Below, piece by piece: positions 6,809 to 13,601 of a DNA stretch of 13,601 nucleotides; the first letter of the stretch is position 1; every line of letters starts with the position of its first letter. The stretch spans positions 1 to 13,601 of the forward strand of contig JACZJD010000137.1 of the NCBI GenBank assembly GCA_014860725.1, read 5' to 3'. The stretch is from Aquamicrobium sp. Lineage in GTDB: Bacteria > Pseudomonadota > Alphaproteobacteria > Rhizobiales > Rhizobiaceae. The position numbers and the translations under genes were made by a program. The notes under the pieces were generated by a model. The model searched no databases and had not been told where the DNA came from. It was given only the letters and a program-made list of their open reading frames with translations.

Positions 6809-6990
6809 CGTCATCCCGGCCAAGGGCGCGAAGCGCCCGCAGAGCCGGGACCCATTGGCCGGAAAATCGTCGAGCATGGCCCGGTCCTCGCGCTGGCGCA
6901 CTTCAGGATCGCATCGCAAGCCTTGAACCCGGCCGCGCCGCTCAATGGGTCCCGGCTCTCTCTCGCTTCGCTCGGTCGGCCGGGATGACG
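6809..6990. repeat. 182-bp palindromic intergenic element, copy A
   Basis: The element is bounded by CGTCATCCCGGCC (6809-6821) and its exact reverse complement GGCCGGGATGACG (6978-6990). A second, inner pair AGAGCCGGGACCCATTG (6841-6857) and CAATGGGTCCCGGCTCT (6943-6959) is also exact, so arms of about 48 bp can fold back around a central 85 bp. The left arm also has its own hairpin GGGCGC-GAA-GCGCCC (6824-6838). It carries no transposase. It resembles the RIME/REP-type or MITE-like elements scattered between rhizobial genes; that classification is from memory and would need a genome-wide comparison. Confidence 0.85.
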
Positions 6991-7010
6991 CAGGTGCGAC
7001 GCCCTGCCGG

Positions 7011-7051
7011 ATGCGATTGCAATGCCGTCCATGGGGGGATTGCAATCGCAT
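7011..7051. repeat. 13-bp perfect inverted repeat between the two elements
   Basis: ATGCGATTGCAAT (7011-7023) and ATTGCAATCGCAT (7039-7051) are exact reverse complements separated by 15 bp. The right arm includes GATTGCAATC, itself a 10-bp palindrome. The arms have markedly lower GC than their surroundings. It does not belong to either 182-bp copy, and neither arm is next to a start codon, so its role is unknown. Confidence 0.7.
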
Positions 7052-7072
7052 GAGGGAGATCGTCTCGCTCGC

Positions 7073-7254
7073 CGTCATCCCGGCCAAGGCCGCGCAGCGG
7101 CCGCCGAGCCGGGACCCATTGGCCGCACCATCGTCGAGGGCGGCCCGGTCCCCGCGCTGGCGCGCTTCAGGATCGCATCGCAAGCCTTGAACCCGGCCGC
7201 GCCGCTCAATGGGTCCCGGCTCTCCCTCGCTTCGCTCGGTCGGCCGGGATGACG
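7073..7254. repeat. 182-bp palindromic intergenic element, copy B
   Basis: This copy has the same orientation, length and architecture as copy A: outer pair 7073-7085 with 7242-7254, inner pair GAGCCGGGACCCATTG (7106-7121) with its reverse complement (7207-7222), and left-arm hairpin GGCCGC-GCA-GCGGCC (7088-7102). By eye there are 13 substitutions and no gaps against copy A (about 93% identity). The differences lie mainly in the left arm and left part of the centre; the stretch from about 7165 to the end has only one. In the small hairpin, one G-C pair of copy A is a C-G pair here. Confidence 0.85.
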
Positions 7255-7284
7255 CGGGGGAGGTGTCCCGCCATAGGCGATTAT

Positions 7285-7305
7285 CCGGCCGTTCACCGGG
7301 AGAAG
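7285..7305 (+). repeat. Right member of the flanking 21-bp inverted pair
   Basis: This sequence starts CCGGCCGTTCACCGGGAGAA and matches 19 of 21 bases of the reverse complement of 6724-6744. It lies 31 bp beyond copy B. It may be part of another widespread intergenic repeat rather than a boundary of this block. Confidence 0.5.
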
Positions 7306-7348
7306 GCAGCGGCAACCGAATGAGGAGCGAGCGCGGAACGGGCCGGGC

Positions 7349-7374
7349 GAAAAGGACGCTCAGGCGTCCTTTTC
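7349..7374 (-). terminator. Intrinsic terminator overlapping the grpE stop codon
   Basis: GAAAAGGACGC (7349-7359) and GCGTCCTTTTC (7364-7374) form an 11-bp perfect stem with a 4-base loop. Read leftward, the last codons of grpE (AAG GAC GCC TGA) form the 5' arm and loop, and the second arm ends in TTTTC, a short T-run. No further T-run follows. The hairpin is nearly symmetric and could also act on rightward transcripts. Confidence 0.7.
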
Positions 7375-8049
7375 CGCCTTCGCCTCGGGCTTGTCGGCTT
7401 CCGCGGCCGCTTCCGTGCCGTTCGCCGGCTGCTTCGGGCCACCCTTGGCGACGCCGACCATCGCGGGGCGCAGCACGCGCTCGCCGATGCCGTAGCCGGT
7501 CTGCACCACCTGCACCACCGTGCCGGCCGGCACGCTCGGGTCGGGAACCTCGAACATGGCCTGATGGAAATTGGGGTCGAACCGCTCGCCCTGCGGGTCG
7601 AGCTTCTTCACGCCGTGGCGTTCGAGCGCGGAGAGCATGGCCCGGCCGGTCAGCTCGACGCCCTCGATCAAAGCCTTGAGGCCGGCGTCGCCGCCTTCCC
7701 GCGCCTCGGCGGGCACCGCCGCCAGCGCACGGTCGAGATTGTCGGCCACCTGCAGCATGTCGCGGGCGAAATTGGCGATGGCGTAGGACTTGGCGTCCTG
7801 CACGTCGCGCGCCGCGCGGCGGCGCAGGTTCTCGGTCTCGGCCGCGAGCCGGAGCGCGCGGTCCTTCAGTTCCTCGTTCTCTTTCACGAGCCGCACCACG
7901 GCTTCGTAGTCGGCGGCCTGCCCTTCTTCCTGCGTCTCGGCGGTCTGGCCCGCGCCCTGAAACGCTTCGCCCTCGGCCGCGGTCTGCGCATATTCGCTCT
8001 GTGCCGCTGTTTCCTCGGGCGCGCGGTTGTCTTTCGGCTGTTCGCTCAT
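7360..8049 (-). CDS. grpE: GrpE nucleotide exchange factor (Hsp70 cofactor)
   Basis: This 229-residue protein releases ADP from DnaK and so drives the cytoplasmic Hsp70 folding cycle. The first 45 residues are an acidic, Gln/Glu/Ala-rich disordered tail. A long helix, probably coiled coil, spans about 47-110, including [20 protein letters not shown] and [16 protein letters not shown]. The beta domain (about 147-205) carries the GrpE signature: [20 protein letters not shown], then [21 protein letters not shown] Lys/Glu/Ala-rich tail ends the protein. I chose the ATG at 8049 because GAGG and AAGGA lie in the 20 nt before it; an in-frame ATG at 8070 adds seven residues but lacks a ribosome-binding site. 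It lies 121 bp downstream of hrcA, with a possible promoter of its own, and is followed by an intrinsic terminator. Confidence 0.96.
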   Translation of the reverse strand: MSEQPKDNRAPEETAAQSEYAQTAAEGEAFQGAGQTAETQEEGQAADYEAVVRLVKENEELKDRALRLAAETENLRRRAARDVQDAKSYAIANFARDMLQVADNLDRALAAVPAEAREGGDAGLKALIEGVELTGRAMLSALERHGVKKLDPQGERFDPNFHQAMFEVPDPSVPAGTVVQVVQTGYGIGERVLRPAMVGVAKGGPKQPANGTEAAAEADKPEAKAEKDA

Positions 8050-8090
8050 CGCCTCGTCCGATCCTTGCATGGATGCTTGAAGTCGTGCCC

Positions 8091-8120
8091 GATATCGAGG
8101 TTCGGGCAGGGAAAATCAAG
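8091..8120 (-). promoter_or_regulatory. Possible grpE promoter
   Basis: In the hrcA-grpE gap, read leftward, CTTGATT (complement of 8114-8120) is followed after 17 bp by GATATC (complement of 8091-8096). The CTTGA core and C-rich stretch resemble the heat-shock sigma (RpoH) -35 element, as expected for grpE, but the -10 fits poorly with both RpoH and housekeeping consensus. This is a tentative call. Confidence 0.35.
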
Positions 8121-8170
8121 GGGCCGAACGGTCGCGGAGGGGAATCCGTTCCTATCCGGCCGCACGCCGC

Positions 8171-9253
8171 TCAGCGCAGGATGCGGCTGACGAGCTGGGC
8201 CGTGTAGTCGACCATCGGCACGATGCGGGCATAGTTGAGCCGCGTCGGCCCGATGACGCCGAGCGCGCCGATGACGCGGGCGTCCTTGTCGCGATAGGGC
8301 GCGACCACCAGCGACGAGCCCGACAGCGAGAACAGCTTGTTCTCGGAGCCGATGAAGATGCGCACGCCCGAGCCGTCCTCGGCGAGGTCGAGGAGCTGGA
8401 TCAGCCCCTCCTTGGTCTCCAGATCCTCGAACAGGTGGCGCAGAAGGTCGAGGTCGGCCTGCGCGGTGACGTTTTCGAGCAGGTTGGCGCGGCCGCGCAC
8501 GATCAGCCGGGCGGGCAGGCCGCTCTCCGCCCCGGCCCACACGGCGAGCCCGCGCTCGACCAGGTCCTGCGACAGCGTGTCGAGCGCGGCGCGCGTCTCC
8601 TCGCGCAGGCGGGCGATCTCGGTCCTGGCCTCGGCCAGCGTGCGGCCGCGGATATGGGCGTTGAGGAAGTTCGACGCCTCGTGGAGCTGCGAGGCGGTGA
8701 TGCCGGCCGGCAGCTCGACGACGCGGTTCTCGACGTCGCCGTTCTGCGAGACGAGCACGGTCAGCGCCCGGGTCGGCTCGAGCTGGATGAACTCGATGTG
8801 CTTCAGGGGCACCTCGGCCTTGGCGGCGAGCACCAGCCCCGCCCCGCGCGACATGCCCGACAGCATCTGGCTCGCCTCGGTCAGGACGTGCTCCAGCGTG
8901 GCGCCGCTGCCCGAGGCCTTCACCTGCGCCTCGATGGCGCGGCGCTCCTCGTCGGAGAGGTCGCCGATCTCCATGAAGGCGTCGACGAAGAAGCGCAGGC
9001 CCGCCTGCGTTGGCAGCCGCCCGGCCGAGACGTGCGGCGCGTAGATCAGGCCGAGATGCTCGAGGTCGCTCATCACGTTGCGCACGGTCGCCGGCGACAG
9101 CGACTGCGGCAGCAGCCGCGACAGGTTGCGCGAGCCGACCGGCTCGCCGTCCCTGAGATAGGTCTCGACGATCATGCGGAAGATGTCGCGCGAGCGCATG
9201 TCGAGCGACTGGAGGTGTTGCTGGTCGGCGATCGGCTTCGTCATTGTCGGCAT
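8171..9253 (-). CDS. hrcA: Heat-inducible transcription repressor HrcA
   Basis: This 360-residue repressor of normal HrcA length represses groESL-type genes by binding the CIRCE inverted repeat, with GroEL as co-factor. The N-terminal winged helix (about 18-85) is clear: [20 protein letters not shown], then [20 protein letters not shown], then [18 protein letters not shown]. The C-terminal part has typical HrcA blocks, including [20 protein letters not shown], and [20 protein letters not shown] near the end. The ATG at 9253 has GGAAGAAG directly upstream; an ATG three codons later lacks one. It is divergent from rph and followed by grpE in the same direction. No CIRCE site is present in this window, so its targets are elsewhere. 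Confidence 0.96.
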   Translation of the reverse strand: MPTMTKPIADQQHLQSLDMRSRDIFRMIVETYLRDGEPVGSRNLSRLLPQSLSPATVRNVMSDLEHLGLIYAPHVSAGRLPTQAGLRFFVDAFMEIGDLSDEERRAIEAQVKASGSGATLEHVLTEASQMLSGMSRGAGLVLAAKAEVPLKHIEFIQLEPTRALTVLVSQNGDVENRVVELPAGITASQLHEASNFLNAHIRGRTLAEARTEIARLREETRAALDTLSQDLVERGLAVWAGAESGLPARLIVRGRANLLENVTAQADLDLLRHLFEDLETKEGLIQLLDLAEDGSGVRIFIGSENKLFSLSGSSLVVAPYRDKDARVIGALGVIGPTRLNYARIVPMVDYTAQLVSRILR

Positions 9254-9272
9254 GGCTTCTTCCACAGCCAAG

Positions 9273-9300
9273 GATATAGTGGGGCGGCGTGCCGGCGCAA
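9273..9300 (-). promoter_or_regulatory. Putative hrcA promoter
   Basis: Read leftward, TTGCGC (complement of 9295-9300) and TATATC (complement of 9273-9278) are 16 bp apart, about 20 nt before the hrcA start. The -10 matches the housekeeping consensus at 4/6 and the -35 keeps the TTG core. Position and spacing support it; strength is uncertain. Confidence 0.5.
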
Positions 9301-9379
9301 CGGCCCCCGAAACGCAAGGCCCCGAAGCACATGACAGGCCGCAGGCCGGGGCCGCGAGCCGGACGGGGAGCCAAATAAA

Positions 9380-9408
9380 TTGCGTCTTCCCGTGCCGGCG
9401 GCTACAAG
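9380..9408 (+). promoter_or_regulatory. Putative promoter of the rph-yraN operon
   Basis: TTGCGT (9380-9385) and TACAAG (9403-9408) are separated by 17 bp, with an AT-rich AAATAAA just upstream. This would start transcription about 20 nt before the rph ATG. It is divergent from and does not overlap the hrcA promoter. Confidence 0.45.
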
Positions 9409-9435
9409 CCCGGCATCTCGAAACGGAACCAGACC

Positions 9436-10152
9436 ATGCGGCCATCCAGACGCCAGCCCGACGAAATGCGGGCGATCTCCTTCGAACGCGGCGTGTCCAA
9501 GCACGCCGAGGGCTCCTGCCTCGTGCGGTTCGGCGACACCCATGTCCTGTGCACGGCGAGCCTGGAGGAGCGGGTGCCGCCATGGCTGCGCAACTCAGGC
9601 AAGGGCTGGGTGACGGCCGAATACGGCATGCTGCCCCGCTCGACGGGCGAGCGCATGCGCCGCGAGGCCTCGTCGGGCAAGCAGGGCGGCCGCACGCTGG
9701 AGATCCAGCGCCTGATCGGCCGCTCGCTGCGCTCGGTGATCGACCTTCAGGCGCTCGGCGAGGTGCAGATCACCGTCGACTGCGACGTCATCCAGGCCGA
9801 CGGCGGCACGCGCACGGCCGCCATCACCGGCGGCTTCGTCGCGCTGCACGACTGCCTGCGATGGATGGAGGCGCGCCAGATGCTGAGCGTGGCGAAGGTG
9901 CTGAAGGACCATGTCGCGGCGATCTCCTGCGGCATCCACGACGGCGTGCCGGTGATCGACCTCGACTATGCCGAGGATTCGGCGGCCGGCACCGACGCCA
10001 ATTTCGTCATGACCGGCAAGGGCGGCATCGTCGAGGTGCAGGGCACGGCCGAGGGCGAGCCGTTCTCGGAAGAGGAATTCGCCGCGCTGATGGCGCTGGC
10101 GAGGGCCGGCATCGCCCGGCTGGTCAACCTGCAGAAGATGGCGATCGCCTGA
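9436..10152 (+). CDS. rph: Ribonuclease PH
   Basis: This 238-residue phosphorolytic 3'-5' exoribonuclease trims tRNA 3' ends and releases nucleoside diphosphates; it forms a hexamer in the cytoplasm. The sequence runs in the standard order: [20 protein letters not shown] at the N-terminus, [20 protein letters not shown] (59-78), [20 protein letters not shown] (84-103) with the phosphate-binding Arg86, [18 protein letters not shown] (120-137) with Thr125 and Arg126, and a metal-binding segment [17 protein letters not shown] (about 175-191). The start agrees with the family's N-terminus, and the ribosome-binding site (GGAA) is weak. Length and residues are normal, so it should be active, unlike the frameshifted rph of E. 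coli K-12. The next gene starts 1 nt after its stop codon. Confidence 0.97.
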   Translation: MRPSRRQPDEMRAISFERGVSKHAEGSCLVRFGDTHVLCTASLEERVPPWLRNSGKGWVTAEYGMLPRSTGERMRREASSGKQGGRTLEIQRLIGRSLRSVIDLQALGEVQITVDCDVIQADGGTRTAAITGGFVALHDCLRWMEARQMLSVAKVLKDHVAAISCGIHDGVPVIDLDYAEDSAAGTDANFVMTGKGGIVEVQGTAEGEPFSEEEFAALMALARAGIARLVNLQKMAIA

Positions 10153-10153
10153 G

Positions 10154-10585
10154 ATGACTCCCGCCGGCATCCTCGAATCCGCGCTCTATGTCGACGACCT
10201 CGACAGGGCTGAGGCGTTCTACGGCGGGGTGCTGGGGCTGGAGAGGATCGCGAAGGTCGAGGGTCGCCACGTCTTCTTCCGCTGCGGCGACGGCGTGCTT
10301 CTGCTGTTCGACCCGGCGGAGACCGCGAAGCCGCCCAAGCCGGATGCGAAGCTGCCGGTGCCGCCGCACGGCACGACCGGCGAGGGCCATCTGTGCTTCC
10401 GCGCCACGGGCGCCGAGATCGAGCGCTGGAAGGCGCATCTCGAAGCGCAAGGGATAGAGATCGAGGCAGATTTCCGCTGGCCGGCGCGCGGCGAGGAGCC
10501 GAGCGGCGGCCGCTCGATCTATTTCCGCGACCCGGCGGGCAACTCGCTGGAGATCGCCGAGCCGAGGATATGGGGACTGGAATGA
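10154..10585 (+). CDS. Small VOC/glyoxalase-fold protein
   Basis: This 143-residue protein has the vicinal-oxygen-chelate (glyoxalase/bleomycin-resistance/dioxygenase) fold. The first beta-alpha-beta unit is [20 protein letters not shown] plus GLERI; the second includes [20 protein letters not shown] and ends [16 protein letters not shown]. Likely metal ligands are Glu8 or a nearby residue, His78 in the GEGHLCF stretch, and a Glu in NSLEIAE. The family covers isomerases, dioxygenases and resistance proteins, so no reaction can be assigned. It begins 1 nt after rph and overlaps rdgB by 4 bp (ATGA), so it is translated as part of the housekeeping operon. That may point to a metabolite-repair or detoxification role, but this is speculative. 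Confidence 0.85.
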   Translation: MTPAGILESALYVDDLDRAEAFYGGVLGLERIAKVEGRHVFFRCGDGVLLLFDPAETAKPPKPDAKLPVPPHGTTGEGHLCFRATGAEIERWKAHLEAQGIEIEADFRWPARGEEPSGGRSIYFRDPAGNSLEIAEPRIWGLE

Positions 10586-11217
10586 GGGCTCTTGAAGCAA
10601 AGAGGATCGTGGTGGCGAGCCACAACAAGGGCAAGCTCGCCGAGATCGCCGACCTGATCGGGCCGTACGGCTTCGAAGCGAAGTCCGCGGCCGAGTACGG
10701 CCTGCCGGAGCCCGACGAGACCGGCACCACTTTCGAGGAGAACGCCTACATCAAGGCCTTCGCCGCGGCCGCCGCCACCGGCCTGCCGGCCCTGTCCGAC
10801 GACAGCGGGCTCGCGGTCGACGCGCTCGGCGGCGCGCCCGGCGTCTACACCGCCGACTGGGCGGTGCAGGAGGACGGCAGCCGCGATTTCGGCCGCGCCA
10901 TGGCGCTGACCGAGGCGAAGCTCGCCGGGAAGGGCGCCGTCGCGCCCGAGGACCGCAGTGGGCGCTTCGTCTCCGTCATCTGCCTCGCCTGGCCCGACGG
11001 CCATGCCGAATATTTCCGCGGCGAGGTCGAGGGCACGCTGGTGTGGCCGCCGCGCGGCGAGAAGGGGTTCGGCTACGACCCGATGTTCCTGCCCGACGGC
11101 TTCGGGAAGACCTTCGGCGAGATGAGCCCGCAGGAGAAGCAGGGGCTCGACGGGCCGCTGTCGCACCGCGCCCGCGCCTTCGACCGCTTCCGGCGCGCCA
11201 TGCTCGGCGCGCCATGA
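10582..11217 (+). CDS. rdgB: XTP/dITP pyrophosphatase (RdgB/HAM1 family)
   Basis: This 211-residue enzyme hydrolyses non-canonical purine nucleoside triphosphates (dITP, XTP, ITP) to monophosphates, keeping deaminated bases out of DNA and RNA. Family motifs are in order: [14 protein letters not shown] (9-22) binding triphosphate, [14 protein letters not shown] (46-59), [20 protein letters not shown] (71-90) with the catalytic acidic residues, [13 protein letters not shown] (159-171), and SHRARAF (194-200). I chose the ATG at 10582, which overlaps the preceding stop codon (ATGA); another in-frame ATG at 10570 would add four residues. Its own stop overlaps the hemW start by 4 bp. The TADW variant after GVY is one I associate with rhizobial members. 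Confidence 0.95.
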   Translation: MRALEAKRIVVASHNKGKLAEIADLIGPYGFEAKSAAEYGLPEPDETGTTFEENAYIKAFAAAAATGLPALSDDSGLAVDALGGAPGVYTADWAVQEDGSRDFGRAMALTEAKLAGKGAVAPEDRSGRFVSVICLAWPDGHAEYFRGEVEGTLVWPPRGEKGFGYDPMFLPDGFGKTFGEMSPQEKQGLDGPLSHRARAFDRFRRAMLGAP

Positions 11218-12389
11218 ACGACCCGGAGCGCTCCCCCGGCTTCGGCGTCCCGGGCTTCGGCGTCTATGTCCACTGGCCGTTCTGCGCGGCCAAGTGCCCC
11301 TATTGCGACTTCAACAGCCATGTCCGCCACCGGCCCGTGGACGAGGCGCGCTTCGCCGCCGCCTTCGCCGCGGAGATGGCGGCGATGCGCGCCCGCACCG
11401 GCCCGCGCGAGGTGACGTCGATCTTCCTCGGCGGCGGCACGCCGTCGCTGATGAAGCCGCAGACCGTGGGCGCGGTGCTGGAGGCCGTGGCGAGGAACTG
11501 GAGCGTGCCGGCCGGCATCGAGGTGACGCTGGAGGCGAACCCGTCCTCGGTCGAGGCGTCGCGCTTCCGCGGCTATCGCGACGCCGGCGTCAACCGCGTC
11601 TCGCTCGGCGTGCAAGCGCTCAACGACGGGGATCTGCGCTTCCTCGGCCGGCTGCACGATGTCGGGCAGGCGCTGGGCGCGATCCGGCTGGCGCGCGAGA
11701 CGTTCCCGCGCCTGTCCTTCGACCTGATCTACGCCCGCCCCGGCCAGACGCTCGACGCATGGCAGGCCGAGCTGGAGGAGGCGATCTTCCACGCGGCCGA
11801 CCACCTGTCGCTCTACCAGCTCACCATCGAGGAAGGCACGCGCTTCCACCTCCTGCACGAGGCGGGCAAGTTCGTCATGCCCGACCCGGAGCTTGCGGCC
11901 GATCTCTACCGGCTGACGCAGGAGGTGACGGCCGCGAAGGGCCTGCCGGCCTACGAGATTTCCAATCATGCGCGGCCGGGCGCGGAAAGCCGGCACAACC
12001 TCGTCTACTGGCGCTACGGCGAATATGTCGGCGTCGGCCCCGGCGCGCACGGCCGCTTCGTCGAGGACGGCCGCCGCATCGTCACCTTCACCGAGAAGCT
12101 GCCGGAGGCGTGGGCGTCGCTGGTCGAGGCCAACGGCCACGGCGTCGTCGGCGGCGAGGTGCTGACGCGCGAGGAGGAGGCCGACGAGTTCCTGCTGATG
12201 GGCCTGCGCCTCGCCGAAGGCATCGACCTTGCCCGCTACGAGGAACTGTCCGGCCGGCCGCTGTCGTCGCGCCGCATCGCGGTGTTGCAGGAGGAGGACC
12301 TCGTCGCCCCGGTCGGCAATGCGCGCCTGCGCGCCACCGCGGCCGGCATGATCGTGCTCGACGCCGTGGTCGCCGATCTGGCACGATAG
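11214..12389 (+). CDS. hemW: Radical SAM haem chaperone HemW
   Basis: This 391-residue protein belongs to the HemN-like radical SAM family. The cluster motif is [10 protein letters not shown] with Cys24, Cys28 and Cys31, which would bind the 4Fe-4S cluster and SAM. The residue after the third Cys plus one is Phe rather than the extra Cys of true oxygen-independent coproporphyrinogen oxidase HemN, so HemW is the better call; such proteins bind haem and deliver it to haem enzymes. Other motifs are [11 protein letters not shown] (70-80), [11 protein letters not shown], and [31 protein letters not shown] lies towards the C-terminal third, and a HemN C-terminal domain ends the protein. Some annotations call this gene 'coproporphyrinogen III oxidase'. 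It overlaps rdgB by 4 bp and is followed by rsmI after 4 nt. Confidence 0.94.
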   Translation: MNDPERSPGFGVPGFGVYVHWPFCAAKCPYCDFNSHVRHRPVDEARFAAAFAAEMAAMRARTGPREVTSIFLGGGTPSLMKPQTVGAVLEAVARNWSVPAGIEVTLEANPSSVEASRFRGYRDAGVNRVSLGVQALNDGDLRFLGRLHDVGQALGAIRLARETFPRLSFDLIYARPGQTLDAWQAELEEAIFHAADHLSLYQLTIEEGTRFHLLHEAGKFVMPDPELAADLYRLTQEVTAAKGLPAYEISNHARPGAESRHNLVYWRYGEYVGVGPGAHGRFVEDGRRIVTFTEKLPEAWASLVEANGHGVVGGEVLTREEEADEFLLMGLRLAEGIDLARYEELSGRPLSSRRIAVLQEEDLVAPVGNARLRATAAGMIVLDAVVADLAR

Positions 12390-12393
12390 GCCG

Positions 12394-13293
12394 ATGAGCG
12401 GGGACGCCGGAAAGGAACGCAGCTACGTCGTCGGGCAGGCGATGTTTTCCGCCCGGCCGCTTCCGCCCGCGCTCTATCTGGTGGCGACGCCGATCGGCAA
12501 TCTCGCCGACATCACCATCCGCGCGCTGGAGACGCTGGCGGCGGCCGACATCCTCGCCTGCGAGGACACGCGCGTCACCCGCGTGCTGCTCACCCGCTAT
12601 GGCATCTCCCGCCGCACCACCGCCTATCACGAGCACAACGCCGCCGAGGCCGGGCCGAAGCTCGCCGAGGCGGTGCTGGCGGGCAGGAGCGTGGCGCTGG
12701 TCTCGGACGCCGGCACGCCGCTCGTCTCCGACCCCGGCTATCGCCTCGTGGAGGAGGTCGTGGCGGCCGGCGGCGCGGTCGTGCCCATCCCCGGCCCCTC
12801 GGCGCTGCTGGCGGCGTTGACGGCCTCGGGCCTGCCCTCCGACACCTTCCTCTTCGCCGGCTTCCTGCCGTCGAAGGCGGGGCAGCGGACGACGCGGCTG
12901 GAAGAGCTGAAGGCCGTGCCCGCCACGCTCGTCTTCTACGAATCGCCGCGCCGGCTGGCCGGGGCGCTTTCCGCCATGGCTGACGTGCTCGGCGACCGGC
13001 CGGCGGCAGTCTGCCGCGAACTGACCAAGACCTTCGAGGAGGTGCGACGCGGCCCGCTCGCCGCGCTGGCTGCGGCCTATGCCGGAGAGGACACGCCGAG
13101 GGGCGAGATCGTCGTCTGCGTCGGCCCGCCGCTGCCGCAGGAAGCACGCGCGGAGGATGTCGACGCCCTGCTCCTGTCGCTTTCCGCCGAGCTGGGCGCG
13201 TCGAAGGCGGCGGCCGAAGTCGCGAAAATGACCGGCGGCCGCAAGGCCGATCTCTATCGCCGGCTGATGGAGCTGAAGGGCGATGGCGGCTAG
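12394..13293 (+). CDS. rsmI: 16S rRNA (cytidine(1402)-2'-O)-methyltransferase RsmI
   Basis: This 299-residue SAM-dependent methyltransferase modifies the ribose of C1402 in the decoding centre of 16S rRNA. The tetrapyrrole-methylase fold is evident: [20 protein letters not shown] (27-46), [15 protein letters not shown] (52-66), [20 protein letters not shown] (100-119), [13 protein letters not shown] (130-142), FAGFLPSK (154-161), and FYESPRRL about residue 190. A C-terminal extension ending in a [19 protein letters not shown] helix agrees with bacterial RsmI. The first 25 residues are longer than in many homologues, so a later start is possible, though none with a better ribosome-binding site is apparent. 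It follows hemW by 4 nt and overlaps the next gene. Confidence 0.95.
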   Translation: MSGDAGKERSYVVGQAMFSARPLPPALYLVATPIGNLADITIRALETLAAADILACEDTRVTRVLLTRYGISRRTTAYHEHNAAEAGPKLAEAVLAGRSVALVSDAGTPLVSDPGYRLVEEVVAAGGAVVPIPGPSALLAALTASGLPSDTFLFAGFLPSKAGQRTTRLEELKAVPATLVFYESPRRLAGALSAMADVLGDRPAAVCRELTKTFEEVRRGPLAALAAAYAGEDTPRGEIVVCVGPPLPQEARAEDVDALLLSLSAELGASKAAAEVAKMTGGRKADLYRRLMELKGDGG

Positions 13294-13601
13294 CGGCGGC
13301 GCGGAACGGCTTCGCCACCACCGCCGCGGCCATCGCGGCGAGTGGCTGGCCGCGCTGGCGCTGATGCTGAAGGGCTACCGCATCGTCGCCCGCCGCTACC
13401 GCACGAAGCTGGGCGAGATCGACCTGATCGCGCGGCGCGGCGACCTCGTGCTGATCGTCGAGGTCAAGGTGCGGCCGACGCTGATCGAGGCCATGGAGGC
13501 GGTGGCGCGGCTGTCGGAGCGGCGCATCGAGGCCGCGGCCGACCTGTGGCTCGCGCGCCAGCCCGACCATGCCCGCCTGTCGCTGCGCTTCGACATGGTG
13601 G
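13283..13601 (+). CDS. yraN: YraN/UPF0102 family protein, partial (right edge)
   Basis: This frame opens with an ATG inside the last codons of rsmI (11-bp overlap) and continues for 106 codons to the window edge. The protein reads [20 protein letters not shown], then [20 protein letters not shown], then [15 protein letters not shown]. This is the UPF0102 pattern: Glu20 in the first helix, Asp47 in GEIDLIA, and Glu60 with Lys62 in EVK, together forming a PD-(D/E)XK nuclease-like site. The biochemical role of the family is not established. The family is normally about 120 residues, so only a few residues should be missing. Position right after rsmI is usual in proteobacteria; in alphaproteobacteria gshB often follows. 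Confidence 0.9.
   Translation, partial: MAASGGAERLRHHRRGHRGEWLAALALMLKGYRIVARRYRTKLGEIDLIARRGDLVLIVEVKVRPTLIEAMEAVARLSERRIEAAADLWLARQPDHARLSLRFDMV

Larger units (their letters stand above)
6610..7348. other. Gene-free, repeat-filled intergenic region
   Basis: About 740 bp lie between the tRNA-Leu gene and grpE without a believable gene. Short open frames occur on both strands, but they are products of the repeats (the two leftward 73-codon frames encode nearly the same peptide because they read the two repeat copies). The content, in order, is the tRNA promoter, a CCTCTCCC/GGGAGAGG inverted repeat (6724-6731 and 6761-6768), repeat copy A, a 13-bp inverted repeat, repeat copy B, and a 21-bp sequence related in inverted orientation to one before copy A. 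Confidence 0.7.

Noticed and set aside
6809..7254. Two repeats as a minimal CRISPR array
   Set aside because: The repeats are 182 bp, carry long terminal inverted repeats, occur only twice and have no cas genes nearby.
6811..7296. Two similar 73-codon leftward frames (6811-7032 and 7075-7296) containing HPGRPSEARESRDPLSGAAG
   Set aside because: They translate the two copies of the palindromic repeat. The similarity comes from DNA duplication, and similar peptides in databases are probably mis-annotated repeats.
9254..9435. CIRCE operator upstream of hrcA
   Set aside because: No pair of 9-bp arms with the expected 9-bp spacer was found on either strand.
11214..12389. Oxygen-independent coproporphyrinogen III oxidase (HemN)
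   Set aside because: The motif is CxxxCxxCDF without the additional cysteine, and the context with rdgB is typical of HemW.

Overview
The window looks like GC-rich chromosomal DNA from an alphaproteobacterium of the order Hyphomicrobiales (Rhizobiales), most likely a Mesorhizobium/Aminobacter-like Phyllobacteriaceae. I infer this from the protein sequences, the order hrcA-rph-rdgB-hemW-rsmI-yraN with grpE beside it, and intergenic palindromic elements ending in CGTCATCCCGGCC. Species cannot be settled from the sequence alone. All assignments come from reading motifs, not from database searches.

Left part (1-6379). A partial, leftward gene for a membrane-anchored TPR-like (YfgM/TPR_21 type) protein runs off the left edge. 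Next is a catabolic-looking cluster: a leftward TetR-family regulator and, divergently, five rightward genes. These encode a complete TRAP transporter (periplasmic binding protein, small and large membrane subunits), a MaoC-like hot-dog protein and an AMP-forming acyl-CoA ligase. A 42-bp palindrome (17-bp perfect arms, 8-bp spacer) between regulator and transporter is the obvious operator. The reading I favour is uptake of an organic acid, activation to its CoA thioester, and processing by the MaoC-like protein, under TetR control. The substrate is unknown, and the MaoC-like protein lacks the usual catalytic Asp spacing.

Middle part (6380-7359). A leftward tRNA-Leu(CAA) with a good promoter is followed by about 740 bp without genes. 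That stretch holds two direct 182-bp copies (about 93% identical by eye) of a palindromic element, a 13-bp inverted repeat between them, and a pair of related 21-bp sequences in inverted orientation outside them. One stem in the element shows a compensatory base-pair change between copies.

Right part (7360-13601). Two leftward heat-shock genes, grpE (its stop codon lies in the loop of its terminator) and hrcA, are followed by a divergent, tightly packed rightward housekeeping operon: rph (RNase PH), a small VOC/glyoxalase-fold protein, rdgB (XTP/dITP pyrophosphatase), hemW (radical-SAM haem chaperone), rsmI (16S rRNA 2'-O-methyltransferase) and a yraN/UPF0102 gene cut by the window edge. Several of these overlap by 4 bp or lie 1-4 nt apart, implying cotranscription and translational coupling.

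No insertion sequence, integrase, prophage, CRISPR array or clear defence system is visible. The least ordinary content is the TetR-TRAP-MaoC-ligase module and the palindromic repeat block.
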